A stretch of 64,000 bases of DNA from PMP191F sp047602185 (GTDB lineage Bacteria; Bacteroidota; Bacteroidia; Chitinophagales; Chitinophagaceae), in NCBI GenBank assembly GCA_047602185.1, contig JASGHY010000001.1, forward strand, positions 5,456,001 to 5,520,000, read 5' to 3'. Below, one piece after another: positions 50,854 through 58,457 of the stretch. The notes under the pieces were generated by a model. It searched no databases, was not told the DNA's origin, and saw nothing but the letters and a program-made list of their open reading frames with translations. Position 1 is the stretch's first letter. Each line of letters starts with the position of its first letter. The position numbers and the translations under genes were made by a program.

Positions 50854-53748
50854 ATGAGTAAAAACTTTCGCATGCGCAAGCCAATCTTATTATTGCTGTT
50901 AAACGTATTGTGTGTTACAATTGGTTTGCAGGCACAGTTGCTGACAACTTCCCCTGCTTTTCCATCAGAAACCTCTGTTATTACCATTACTGCAGATTGC
51001 AGCAGGGGTAATAAAGGCTTAATGAATTATGCCAATACAAACGATGTATATGTGCATGTTGGCGCTATTACCAGTGCCAGTACCGGCGCTTCTGACTGGA
51101 AATATGTAAAGTTTACCTGGGGAACTGCAGATGCGGCGGCGAAAGCTACTTCGTTGGGTAATAATCTGTACCAGTACACCATCAACAACCCGCGCACTTT
51201 TTTTGGCGTGGCAGCAGGTGAAACTATTTTGAAGATCGCTATCCTTTTCCGCAACGGAAGCGGTAGCACAGTACAACGTAACAGTGATGGTAGTGATATG
51301 TATCTTTCCATGTACACAACATCACTTGCAGGGCAGTTTGCTGAACCCTTTTTTGAACCACGTTACAAGCCTGCGGCCGAAACTATTACCAAAGTAGTAG
51401 GTGATAAGATCAGGGTGAATTATCAAACCAATAAGGCCGCTAACCTTCAGCTTTATTTTAACGGCACACAGATACATACGGAAACTGCGGCTACTGCTAT
51501 TATTGATAGCCCGCAGATCACGGTAGCAGGCAATCAGCAGATTGTAGTGAAGGGTACAGATGGCACAGGCTCTCTTGCCGATACCATTAGTTTTTTTGTA
51601 TCCCCCTCTGTAGTTACTGAACCATTACCTGCCGGTGTGCGTGATGGTATCAATTATGAACAGGGCGATACTTCTGCAATACTGGTTCTGTATGCACCCA
51701 ATAAAACCAAAGTGACGGTATTGGGCGACTTTAATAACTGGACTGAGGGCACCGCCTGGCAAATGAAAAAGACTCCGGATGGTTTGCGTTTCTGGCTACG
51801 TATTACAGGGTTAACGCCGGGTACAGAATATGCCTATCAGTATAGTGTAGATAATAGTTTAAAGATCGCAGACCCCTATACACAGAAAGTACTTGATCCG
51901 GATAACGATCCTTATATCACTTCAACTACTTACCCCAATCTCAAAGCGTACCCTACCGGTAAAACCACGGGTATTGTGAGTGTGTTGCAAACAGCAGAAC
52001 CTTCTTATACATGGCAGGTCAATAATTTTGTTCGCCCTGATAAGCGAGGCCTGGTGATCTATGAATTATTGGTACGTGATATTGTAGCTGCACATGATTT
52101 TAAAACTTTAAAGGATACTATCAATTATTTTAAAACGCTGGGTGTAAATGCTATTGAAATAATGCCTTTCAATGAGTTTGAGGGAAATGTGAGCTGGGGA
52201 TACAATACATCATTCTATTTCGCACCGGATAAGTACTATGGTCCTAAAAGTACACTGAAGGCATTTGTAGATGAATGTCATAAGCAAGGCATTGCGGTAG
52301 TAATGGACATTGCTTTGAATCATTCCTTTGGCCAGTCTCCAATGGTACAGTTGTATTTTGATGCAGCGAATGGCCGCCCATCGGCAGATAATCCATGGTT
52401 TAATCCTGTAGCAAAGCATGCCTATAACGTGGGCTATGATATGAACCATGAAAGTGCTGCTACGCAATACTTTGTAAGCAGGGTGGTTGAGCACTGGCTG
52501 AAAGAATACAAACTCGATGGTTTCCGTTTTGATCTTTCGAAAGGATTTACACAAAAACAGACCTGCGATGCGAATGGTGCTAATTGTAATGTAGATCAAT
52601 GGAGTGCTTATGATGCCAGTCGTGTTGCTATCTGGAAAAAATATTATGATACGGTGCAGTTGAAGTCTACCGGTAGTTATGTAATACTGGAGCATTTTGC
52701 AGATAATACAGAAGAAAAAGAGTTATCGGCCTATGGTATGATGCTATGGGGTAACCTGAACTATGCTTTCAATGAGGCAACTATGGGTTACCTGGCCGGC
52801 TCCAATTTTGAACAGGGACTTTCTACTGTTCGCGGATGGACCAATCCTTACCTGGTTACTTATATGGAAAGCCATGATGAAGAGAGATTGATGTACAAGA
52901 ATATTAATTACGGAAACGTTTCCGGAAGTTATAGCGTAAAAGATCTCAATACGGGGTTGCTGCGTAATGAAATGGCGGCGGCATTCTGCTTTACGATGCC
53001 CGGGCCAAAGATGATCTGGCAATTTGGTGAACTGGGCTACGATTATTCAATTAATTATTGCCAGAATGGAACGGTAAATGATAACTGTCGTACAGATGCC
53101 AAACCCATTAAATGGGATTACCTGCAAAACACCAACCGGAAACATTTGCATGATACTTATGCGGCATTGCTGAAGCTTCGTGCTCATGCTTTATACAAGG
53201 ATGCTTTCCTGACAAACAGGGTGGACAGAAGTCTGGCAGGAGCCTTCAAGTGGCTGACAGTAACTACCGATACCTCTAATGTAATGGTGATTGGCAATTT
53301 TGATGTAACCGCTGCAACCGGTAGCGTGGTGTTTCAACAGGCGGGAACCTGGTACGATTACCTGAACAATACTACTATTACAGCTACAGGCAGCGCACAA
53401 AGCATTACACTGCAACCCGGCGAGTTTCATGTGTACCTGAACAGGAATATAACCGGCGTGTCAACACCGGTAACGGAAATTGGCAACGATGGCATTGTTA
53501 CCAGGTTGAACGTGTATCCCAACCCAGTTAAAAATTCTGTAATAGAATACGAATTAGGTACAAATGCAACTATCGATATATCTTTACTGAATATATACGG
53601 GCAAAAATTGCGTCAATTGTACAGTGGCTTCAGAGCTAAGGGAACATATAAATTGTCGTTGGATGCACAACAATTACCAAAGGGGATTTACCTGGTACAG
53701 CTCTTGCGTGGCAATTCGCGCATGGTACAAAAGATTGTAGTACAATAA
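50854..53748 (+). CDS. Secreted GH13 alpha-amylase-type enzyme with type IX sorting domain
   Basis: A 964-residue multidomain enzyme: signal peptide ending GLQAQ, an N-terminal beta domain (to about 230), a CBM48-like module (VTVLGDFNNWTEG, about 284), a GH13 barrel from about 395, and a C-terminal sorting domain (LNVYPNPVKNS, about 885-964). All GH13 regions are seen: MDIALNHSFG, GFRFDLSKG with nucleophile Asp560, ILEHFAD with acid Glu613 and MESHDEERL with Asp675. It acts on alpha-glucan outside the cell or on the surface. The ATG at 50854 is preferred; ATG 50872 is an alternative. Confidence 0.93.
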   Translation: MSKNFRMRKPILLLLLNVLCVTIGLQAQLLTTSPAFPSETSVITITADCSRGNKGLMNYANTNDVYVHVGAITSASTGASDWKYVKFTWGTADAAAKATSLGNNLYQYTINNPRTFFGVAAGETILKIAILFRNGSGSTVQRNSDGSDMYLSMYTTSLAGQFAEPFFEPRYKPAAETITKVVGDKIRVNYQTNKAANLQLYFNGTQIHTETAATAIIDSPQITVAGNQQIVVKGTDGTGSLADTISFFVSPSVVTEPLPAGVRDGINYEQGDTSAILVLYAPNKTKVTVLGDFNNWTEGTAWQMKKTPDGLRFWLRITGLTPGTEYAYQYSVDNSLKIADPYTQKVLDPDNDPYITSTTYPNLKAYPTGKTTGIVSVLQTAEPSYTWQVNNFVRPDKRGLVIYELLVRDIVAAHDFKTLKDTINYFKTLGVNAIEIMPFNEFEGNVSWGYNTSFYFAPDKYYGPKSTLKAFVDECHKQGIAVVMDIALNHSFGQSPMVQLYFDAANGRPSADNPWFNPVAKHAYNVGYDMNHESAATQYFVSRVVEHWLKEYKLDGFRFDLSKGFTQKQTCDANGANCNVDQWSAYDASRVAIWKKYYDTVQLKSTGSYVILEHFADNTEEKELSAYGMMLWGNLNYAFNEATMGYLAGSNFEQGLSTVRGWTNPYLVTYMESHDEERLMYKNINYGNVSGSYSVKDLNTGLLRNEMAAAFCFTMPGPKMIWQFGELGYDYSINYCQNGTVNDNCRTDAKPIKWDYLQNTNRKHLHDTYAALLKLRAHALYKDAFLTNRVDRSLAGAFKWLTVTTDTSNVMVIGNFDVTAATGSVVFQQAGTWYDYLNNTTITATGSAQSITLQPGEFHVYLNRNITGVSTPVTEIGNDGIVTRLNVYPNPVKNSVIEYELGTNATIDISLLNIYGQKLRQLYSGFRAKGTYKLSLDAQQLPKGIYLVQLLRGNSRMVQKIVVQ

Positions 53749-53852
53749 CCGGTATAACAGTTTAACGATGTAGGATTATGATTGGTAAAAGAAATAAAAA
53801 CTGATCCGGCCACATTGTAAAACGGCCATAAATTATTCATCAACACAATTGC

Positions 53853-54587
53853 TTGTTTTTTATGGGAACCGCATTACAAAAAACAATTGAACAGCTTCGC
53901 TCCGAGAACAGGGAGTTTTTCCAGATAGCCATTTCTGTGGACTGCGTGATCTTTGGATTTGATAACAATGAGCTGAAGGTATTGCTTATTAAATCTGACC
54001 TGGAAGAGTACAACGAGTTATGGTCATTGCTGGGAGATCTTGTGCGCCCGGATGAGAATCTTGACAATGCCTCCTACCGTGTATTGAAGCAACGTACCGG
54101 ACTGGATGATGTGTACCTGGAGCAGGTATACACTTTTGGTGAAGTTAACCGCCACCCTGCAGGCCGTGTAATTACTACTGCTTATTATTCACTTATCAAT
54201 ATTAAGGATCACCAATTGGCGCTGGAGCATAACGAGCTACACTGGCACCAGGTGAATGAGATCAGCAATCTTGCCTTCGACCACAAAACTATTCTTGATA
54301 CCTGTTTAAAGCAACTGCAGTCAAAGATAGAAGACCATCCCATTGTCTTTAACCTGTTACCTGAGAAGTTCTCACTTCGTGAATTGCAAACGTTGTACGA
54401 GGCTATTCTTGGTGTAAAACTGGACAGGCGCAACTTCCGCAAGAAATTCTTCTTAATGGATTGGCTGGAAGATGTGAACGAACTGGAGCAGGATGTACCT
54501 CATCGCCCCGGGAAATTATACCGCTTTAATGCTGCGAAATTTTCCAGCGATGCGGCTGCCCGTAAGCAGGCCGAGTCTGTAGCCTAA
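53853..54587 (+). CDS. NrtR-like transcriptional regulator (Nudix domain plus winged helix)
   Basis: A 244-residue protein with an N-terminal Nudix-fold domain (SVDCVIFGFDNNELKVLLIKSD, LWSLLGDLVRPDENLDNASYRVLKQRTGL) whose Nudix box lacks the full catalytic GX5EX7REUXEE pattern, and a C-terminal winged helix (FSLRELQTLYEAILGVKLDRRNFRKKF). This is the architecture of NrtR regulators, some of which in Bacteroidota control sugar utilization. It follows the amylase gene on the same strand and is the only regulator near the locus, so it is the best candidate to bind the palindromes at susC. Confidence 0.85.
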   Translation: MFFMGTALQKTIEQLRSENREFFQIAISVDCVIFGFDNNELKVLLIKSDLEEYNELWSLLGDLVRPDENLDNASYRVLKQRTGLDDVYLEQVYTFGEVNRHPAGRVITTAYYSLINIKDHQLALEHNELHWHQVNEISNLAFDHKTILDTCLKQLQSKIEDHPIVFNLLPEKFSLRELQTLYEAILGVKLDRRNFRKKFFLMDWLEDVNELEQDVPHRPGKLYRFNAAKFSSDAAARKQAESVA

Positions 54588-54597
54588 CTGAAATGCT

Positions 54598-55200
54598 TTA
54601 CTGAATTTGTTGCTGGTGACCGATAACAAACCGGATGATCTCTTCCAGCGGGGTGTTAATGCGTGCAATAGCATCGGTAATGTCATCGCGGTTTACCTGT
54701 GCAGCGAAAGATGGTGTTTTTAGCTTTTTCATGATGCTTTTTACATCCATGCCCTCATAACGTGTAGGGCGGATCAATGCTGCTGCATGAATAAAGCCGG
54801 AAAGCTCATCAAATACATAGATCATTTTGTCCATCGTAGTCACTGGTTCTACCCCAAAATAACGCGGGCCATGTGAGGCGATACAATGAATTACTTCCGG
54901 ATCAATATTGCGGCGTTCCAGTTCTTCAATGATAACCCGGCAATGGTCGTCAGGATATTTCTCCCAATCAGCATCGTGTAATAAACCTGCCAGTTCCCAC
55001 TTCAGAGCCGTTTGTTCGTCAGCCCCTTCTTTTTCAATGGCCCAGGCCTTCATTACAGCAGCTACCTGCTTCATGTGCAGGCGCAGGCGCTCGTTGGGAA
55101 CCCACTCGTTCAATAAGGTATGCGCTTCTTCCAGAGATAATAAGTTGCCGGTATTTTTCGGATCACCAAACGTGGTGCGGTTGAGTGCGTGTGTCAACAT
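54598..55200 (-). CDS. HD domain phosphohydrolase
   Basis: A 200-residue protein with an HD-fold metal site: RLHMKQVAAVM (first His), LAGLLHDADWEKYPDDH (HD pair) and a later CIASHGPR (His). HD proteins hydrolyse nucleotide phosphates or cyclic nucleotides; this one has no additional domain to tell its substrate. It ends 11 bases from the stop of the convergent NrtR-like gene. It lies five bases after the antitoxin-like gene stop and may be on the same transcript. Confidence 0.85.
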   Translation of the reverse strand: MLTHALNRTTFGDPKNTGNLLSLEEAHTLLNEWVPNERLRLHMKQVAAVMKAWAIEKEGADEQTALKWELAGLLHDADWEKYPDDHCRVIIEELERRNIDPEVIHCIASHGPRYFGVEPVTTMDKMIYVFDELSGFIHAAALIRPTRYEGMDVKSIMKKLKTPSFAAQVNRDDITDAIARINTPLEEIIRFVIGHQQQIQ

Positions 55201-55205
55201 TGTTA

Positions 55206-55670
55206 CTATGAGGTCTGTTTCTTTTTTGAAGAGATCTTTTGCCTGCTTTTATTCAGCCTGGTTTCTTTAATTTTTATTTCAAGACCAACAGCATCCAGGA
55301 ACCTAAGCAGGTTTTTAAAGGTAACTCCTTTAAAATTATCAGCCTCGTATCTCTGCAGTTGTTGCTCCTTCAGGCCTAATTTCTCTGAAAACTCTTTTTG
55401 AGTAAGGCCGGACGCAATTTTATATTCGATAAGCAAGGTTGGCAGGTCTTTTATTTGCCGTTCCTTTAAAACTTCTACAGATGCATTTTTCAGGGAATCA
55501 TAATTTTGAAGATCAGTCTCTAATTCTGTTTTTACGTTTTGCAGGGAAGCAAGCAAAAGTTTGTTGCGAAGAGGGTGCTGTTCTGTTGCTGTGCTGATCT
55601 TCTCGATCTCTGATTCAATTTCTTTAAGCTTCTTACCGGATATTTTATATTGTTTTTCATTCTTGATCAT
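55206..55670 (-). CDS. XRE-type helix-turn-helix protein, antitoxin-like
   Basis: A 154-residue protein with an N-terminal coiled-coil-prone half (ESEIEKISTATEQH) and a C-terminal XRE helix-turn-helix (IASGLTQKEFSEKLGLKEQQLQRYEA) ending in a basic tail. It overlaps the end of the upstream nucleotidyltransferase frame by four bases (ATGA), a toxin-then-antitoxin order known from higBA-like pairs. It resembles antitoxins that repress their own operon. The function as antitoxin is inferred from arrangement and fold. Confidence 0.78.
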   Translation of the reverse strand: MIKNEKQYKISGKKLKEIESEIEKISTATEQHPLRNKLLLASLQNVKTELETDLQNYDSLKNASVEVLKERQIKDLPTLLIEYKIASGLTQKEFSEKLGLKEQQLQRYEADNFKGVTFKNLLRFLDAVGLEIKIKETRLNKSRQKISSKKKQTS

Positions 55671-56099
55671 GAGAGTAAGTGTTTTAATTTAAGTTTTACC
55701 AGACCCTTTCTGAAACCTTCTCTGTCTTCCTGCAGCATCTTTAACAAATGAGTTGTGGTTTTATCAAAATAGAGAATATGGCAGCCGGTATTCCTTTTTG
55801 ATTTCTCCCAACTTATTGAAATCAAAAAAGTCAGGAAAATCTTTATATAGTCTTTCATAGTCTACTTTCGTTAGATCAAAGCATAAGTCAATGTCGGAAG
55901 GGTGGATTTTCGTGCTTACAAAACTTCCTCCGATATACACCTGTTCACAGCCACAGGAATGAAAAATTCCAAAAAACAGAAGAGCATTATCAAGTTTCCT
56001 TTTTCTGCCGGGATTTGTTGCGAAGTGTTCTGATAACTCCTCAATATCCAGCTCAATATCCTTGTGAAGATTTCCATTCGTATTAAAATTCAGACCCAT
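55667..56099 (-). pseudogene. Frameshifted nucleotidyltransferase, toxin-like partner of the XRE gene
   Basis: The first frame (56099 to a stop at 55764) begins GLNFNTNGNLHKDIELDIEEL and carries the nucleotidyltransferase motif GGSFVSTKIHPSDIDLCFD (Gly-Gly-Ser and two Asp). It runs into a stop after KKEYRLPYSLF. A second frame (to 55667) continues with GCHILYFDKTTTHLLKML and ends in a four-base overlap with the next gene. One extra base near 55785-55787 (a C in the CCGG context) explains the break. It may be a true mutation or a sequence error. The protein resembles small MNT-type nucleotidyltransferases of the DUF6932 kind. Confidence 0.65.
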
Positions 56100-56349
56100 A
56101 ATCAGTAAGCTTTGATTTGAAGCAAACATTGGTTGGGTCGCTGTTGCACACTTTATTCTGTCAACTAAGGTAAGAAAAGATATAATACAACATATTTGTT
56201 GTGTTTGTAAACATGATATTTTCTCCTGTATCATGCTCTGAAATGCTTGTTCTGCGTGGTTTTGACTGGTATAGATTAAAAAGATGTCAAAATTTTTATT
56301 GAAAATCAATTGATTGTAAAAGTGTGATAGAAAAAGAGTTGTTGAAAAC

Positions 56350-56381
56350 TTGTTTTGTGGGAAAGAATAGGCCTATCTTTG
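56350..56381 (+). promoter_or_regulatory. Promoter of the rplM-rpsI operon
   Basis: -7 box TATCTTTG at 56374-56381 and a TTG at 56350-56352, 21 bases upstream. The expected start is about 56387, giving a leader of about 50 bases. Confidence 0.7.
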
Positions 56382-56395
56382 CGCTCCTAAAATTT

Positions 56396-56413
56396 CCACC
56401 GGGTTGGCGGTGG
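56396..56413 (+). promoter_or_regulatory. Hairpin in the rplM leader (candidate L13 autoregulatory site)
   Basis: CCACCG-GGTTGG-CGGTGG, a 6-bp GC-rich stem with a six-base loop, 25 bases before the rplM ATG and with no T-tract. Leaders of rplM operons are bound by L13 in several bacteria; assignment here is by position and structure only. Confidence 0.5.
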
Positions 56414-56437
56414 GTTTAACAAACAAAAGTTTATAAA

Positions 56438-56881
56438 ATGAGCAAATTACATTTCACTACAAAGCATGCGAATGCGGCTACCGTGCAACATCAGTGGCAT
56501 GTTGTAGATGGTACCAATCAAACCGTGGGACGTATGTGTGCGAAAATAGCTGCTGTTCTTCGTGGTAAGAACAAAGCCTATTATACGCCACATGTTGATT
56601 GCGGAGATTACGTTATCGTTATTAATGCAGACAAGGTTAAGTTTACCGGTAACAAACTGGAAGACAAAGAATACCTGACTTTCTCTGGCTATCCTGGTGG
56701 TCAGAAAGCTGAAACTGCAAAAGACCTGCTGAAACGCAGACCAGAAGCAGTAATTGAAAGAGCTGTAAAAGGTATGTTGCCTAAGAATCGTCTGGGCCGC
56801 AAAATGTTTAAGAAATTATTTGTGTATGCCGGCGACAAGCACGAGCATACTGCACAGAAACCTCAACCATTAACTTTCTAA
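56438..56881 (+). CDS. rplM: 50S ribosomal protein L13
   Basis: Ribosomal protein of the 50S subunit, 147 residues. Recognisable pieces are WHVVDGTNQTVGRMCAKIAAVLRGKNK, YYTPHVDCGDYVIVINADKVKFTGNK and MLPKNRLGRKMFKKL (cited as landmarks: GRMCAKIA, VDCGDYVIVINA, MLPKNRLGR). First gene of the conserved rplM-rpsI pair; rpsI follows after 10 bases. A hairpin lies in its leader. Nothing unusual in sequence. Confidence 0.98.
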   Translation: MSKLHFTTKHANAATVQHQWHVVDGTNQTVGRMCAKIAAVLRGKNKAYYTPHVDCGDYVIVINADKVKFTGNKLEDKEYLTFSGYPGGQKAETAKDLLKRRPEAVIERAVKGMLPKNRLGRKMFKKLFVYAGDKHEHTAQKPQPLTF

Positions 56882-56891
56882 TTAAGCATAG

Positions 56892-57281
56892 ATGGAAAAG
56901 CAAAAAAATGCAGTTGGTCGTCGTAAGGAAGCTGTGACAAGGATCTTCCTGTCACGCGGCACCGGTAAGATTACCGTAAACGACAAAGACTATAAAGAAT
57001 ATTTTTCACTGATTTACCTGCAGAACCAGGTAGAGCTTCCATTGAAAGCTATCCAGTCTCTGGATAAATATGATGTGAAGATCAATGCTGCCGGTGGTGG
57101 TGTTAAAGGTCAGGCAGAAGCAGCCAAGCTGGGTATTGCCCGTGCACTGGTTGAGTTGAACGCTGAGTTCCGCCCTGCTCTGAAAGCAGTTGGTGTGCTG
57201 AAACGCGATCCTCGCTCTGTTGAACGTAAGAAATTTGGTCACAAGAAAGCTCGTCGTAGCTACCAGTTCAGCAAACGTTAA
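56892..57281 (+). CDS. rpsI: 30S ribosomal protein S9
   Basis: Ribosomal protein of the 30S subunit, 129 residues. Typical landmarks are VGRRKEAVTRIFL, GTGKITVNDKDYKEYF, GGGVKGQAEAAKLGIARAL and the basic C-terminus RRSYQFSKR, whose final Arg reaches the decoding site. Encoded directly after rplM. It is followed by a 116-base gap with a heptamer microrepeat before rpsB. Confidence 0.98.
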   Translation: MEKQKNAVGRRKEAVTRIFLSRGTGKITVNDKDYKEYFSLIYLQNQVELPLKAIQSLDKYDVKINAAGGGVKGQAEAAKLGIARALVELNAEFRPALKAVGVLKRDPRSVERKKFGHKKARRSYQFSKR

Positions 57282-57331
57282 CAGTATGCTGCGAGCATGC
57301 GGCTGCGGGTTAAGAGCCATCTGGCTTTTGT

Positions 57332-57359
57332 GCTCGAAGCTCACAGCTCAAGGCTCATA
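57332..57359. repeat. Heptamer microrepeat, GCTCANA family, between rpsI and rpsB
   Basis: Four 7-mers in phase: GCTCGAA, GCTCACA, GCTCAAG, GCTCATA. It sits in the leader of rpsB. Confidence 0.7.
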
Positions 57360-57397
57360 GCAAACAACATTGTAAAAATTAATTATACAGTTAGAAA

Positions 57398-58309
57398 ATG
57401 GAAAATAACACTTCATTGCAACAGCAATTACTGGAAGCTGGTGTACACTTTGGTCACCTGCGTAAGAAGTGGAACCCCAAGATGTTGCCTTATATCTTTG
57501 CCGAGAAGAAAGGTATTCACATCATCGATCTGAATAAAACTACAGAGCACCTGCAGGAAGCTGCAGCAGCTCTGAAACAGATTGCACGCAGCGGTAAAAA
57601 GATCATGTTCGTTGGTACTAAAAAACAGGCGAAAGAGATCGTTACTGAGTGCGCTAAAAAAATCAACATGCCTTACGCTACTGAGCGTTGGCTGGGTGGT
57701 ATGCTCACTAACTTCAACACTGTTCGTAAGAGCGTGAAGAAAATGCAGAGCATCGACAAAATGCTGAACGACAACACTGCAGAAAGCCTGACTAAAAAGG
57801 AACGTCTGACTTTGGGCCGTGACCGCGATAAAATGGATAAAGTATTAGGTGGTATCGCTCAACTGGGCCGTGTACCTGCTGCTTTGTTCATCATCGACAT
57901 TGGTCATGAGCACATTGCACTGGCTGAAGCAAAACGTCTTGGCATCACTACTTTCGGTATGGTTGATACCAACTGCGATCCTAATAAAGTAGATTTCGCC
58001 ATCCCTTCAAACGATGATGCTACTAAATCTATCGCTATCATTACTCAATACATCACTGCAGCTATCGCTGAAGGTCTTGCTGAAAGACAAGCAGCTAAAG
58101 ATGAAGAAGTAGAAGAGGTAAATGACGACGAAAAAGAAAAGAAAGCAGACCGTTTGCTGGCAGAAGCTGAAGCTGAAGGCGGTCGTCGTGGCGGCGGCAG
58201 AGGTCGTAGCAATAATAATAACAACAGCGGTGGCGGTGGTGGCCAGGCTAAACGTCGTCCTGGTGGCGGTGGTGGAAACTTCCGTGGTCCCGGCGGTGGT
58301 AGAAGATAA
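57398..58309 (+). CDS. rpsB: 30S ribosomal protein S2 with a C-terminal RGG-like tail
   Basis: Ribosomal protein of the small subunit. Residues 1 to about 230 are a normal S2 (LLEAGVHFGHLRKKWNPKM, IHIIDLNKTTEHL, WLGGMLTNFNTVRKS, TNCDPNKVDFAIPSNDDA). The protein goes on to 303 residues: an acidic stretch (EEVEEVNDDEKEKK), then a tail of Gly, Arg and Asn with GGRRGGGRGRS and RRPGGGGG motifs. The tail resembles RGG RNA-binding regions and is not part of standard S2. The gene is in the usual rpsB-tsf order. Confidence 0.96.
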   Translation: MENNTSLQQQLLEAGVHFGHLRKKWNPKMLPYIFAEKKGIHIIDLNKTTEHLQEAAAALKQIARSGKKIMFVGTKKQAKEIVTECAKKINMPYATERWLGGMLTNFNTVRKSVKKMQSIDKMLNDNTAESLTKKERLTLGRDRDKMDKVLGGIAQLGRVPAALFIIDIGHEHIALAEAKRLGITTFGMVDTNCDPNKVDFAIPSNDDATKSIAIITQYITAAIAEGLAERQAAKDEEVEEVNDDEKEKKADRLLAEAEAEGGRRGGGRGRSNNNNNSGGGGGQAKRRPGGGGGNFRGPGGGRR

Positions 58310-58392
58310 GGTGAGCATAATATTATATCAGCGTTAAGTTGATGTAATAATGCCAACCATATAACCAGCGTAACTGTTTATATCGCTATATT

Positions 58393-58425
58393 GAAAATGT
58401 ACACGGGAAACCGTTGTACATTTTC
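58393..58425 (+). terminator. Strong hairpin between rpsB and tsf
   Basis: GAAAATGTACACGG (58393-58406), loop GAAA, CCGTTGTACATTTTC (58411-58425): 14 pairs with one bulged base. A short run ACATTTTAAAAATC follows, without a good T-tract, so it may be a partial terminator or an mRNA-stability or regulatory element for tsf. Confidence 0.55.
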
Positions 58426-58457
58426 ACATTTTAAAAATCATTAAATCTCGAATTATT

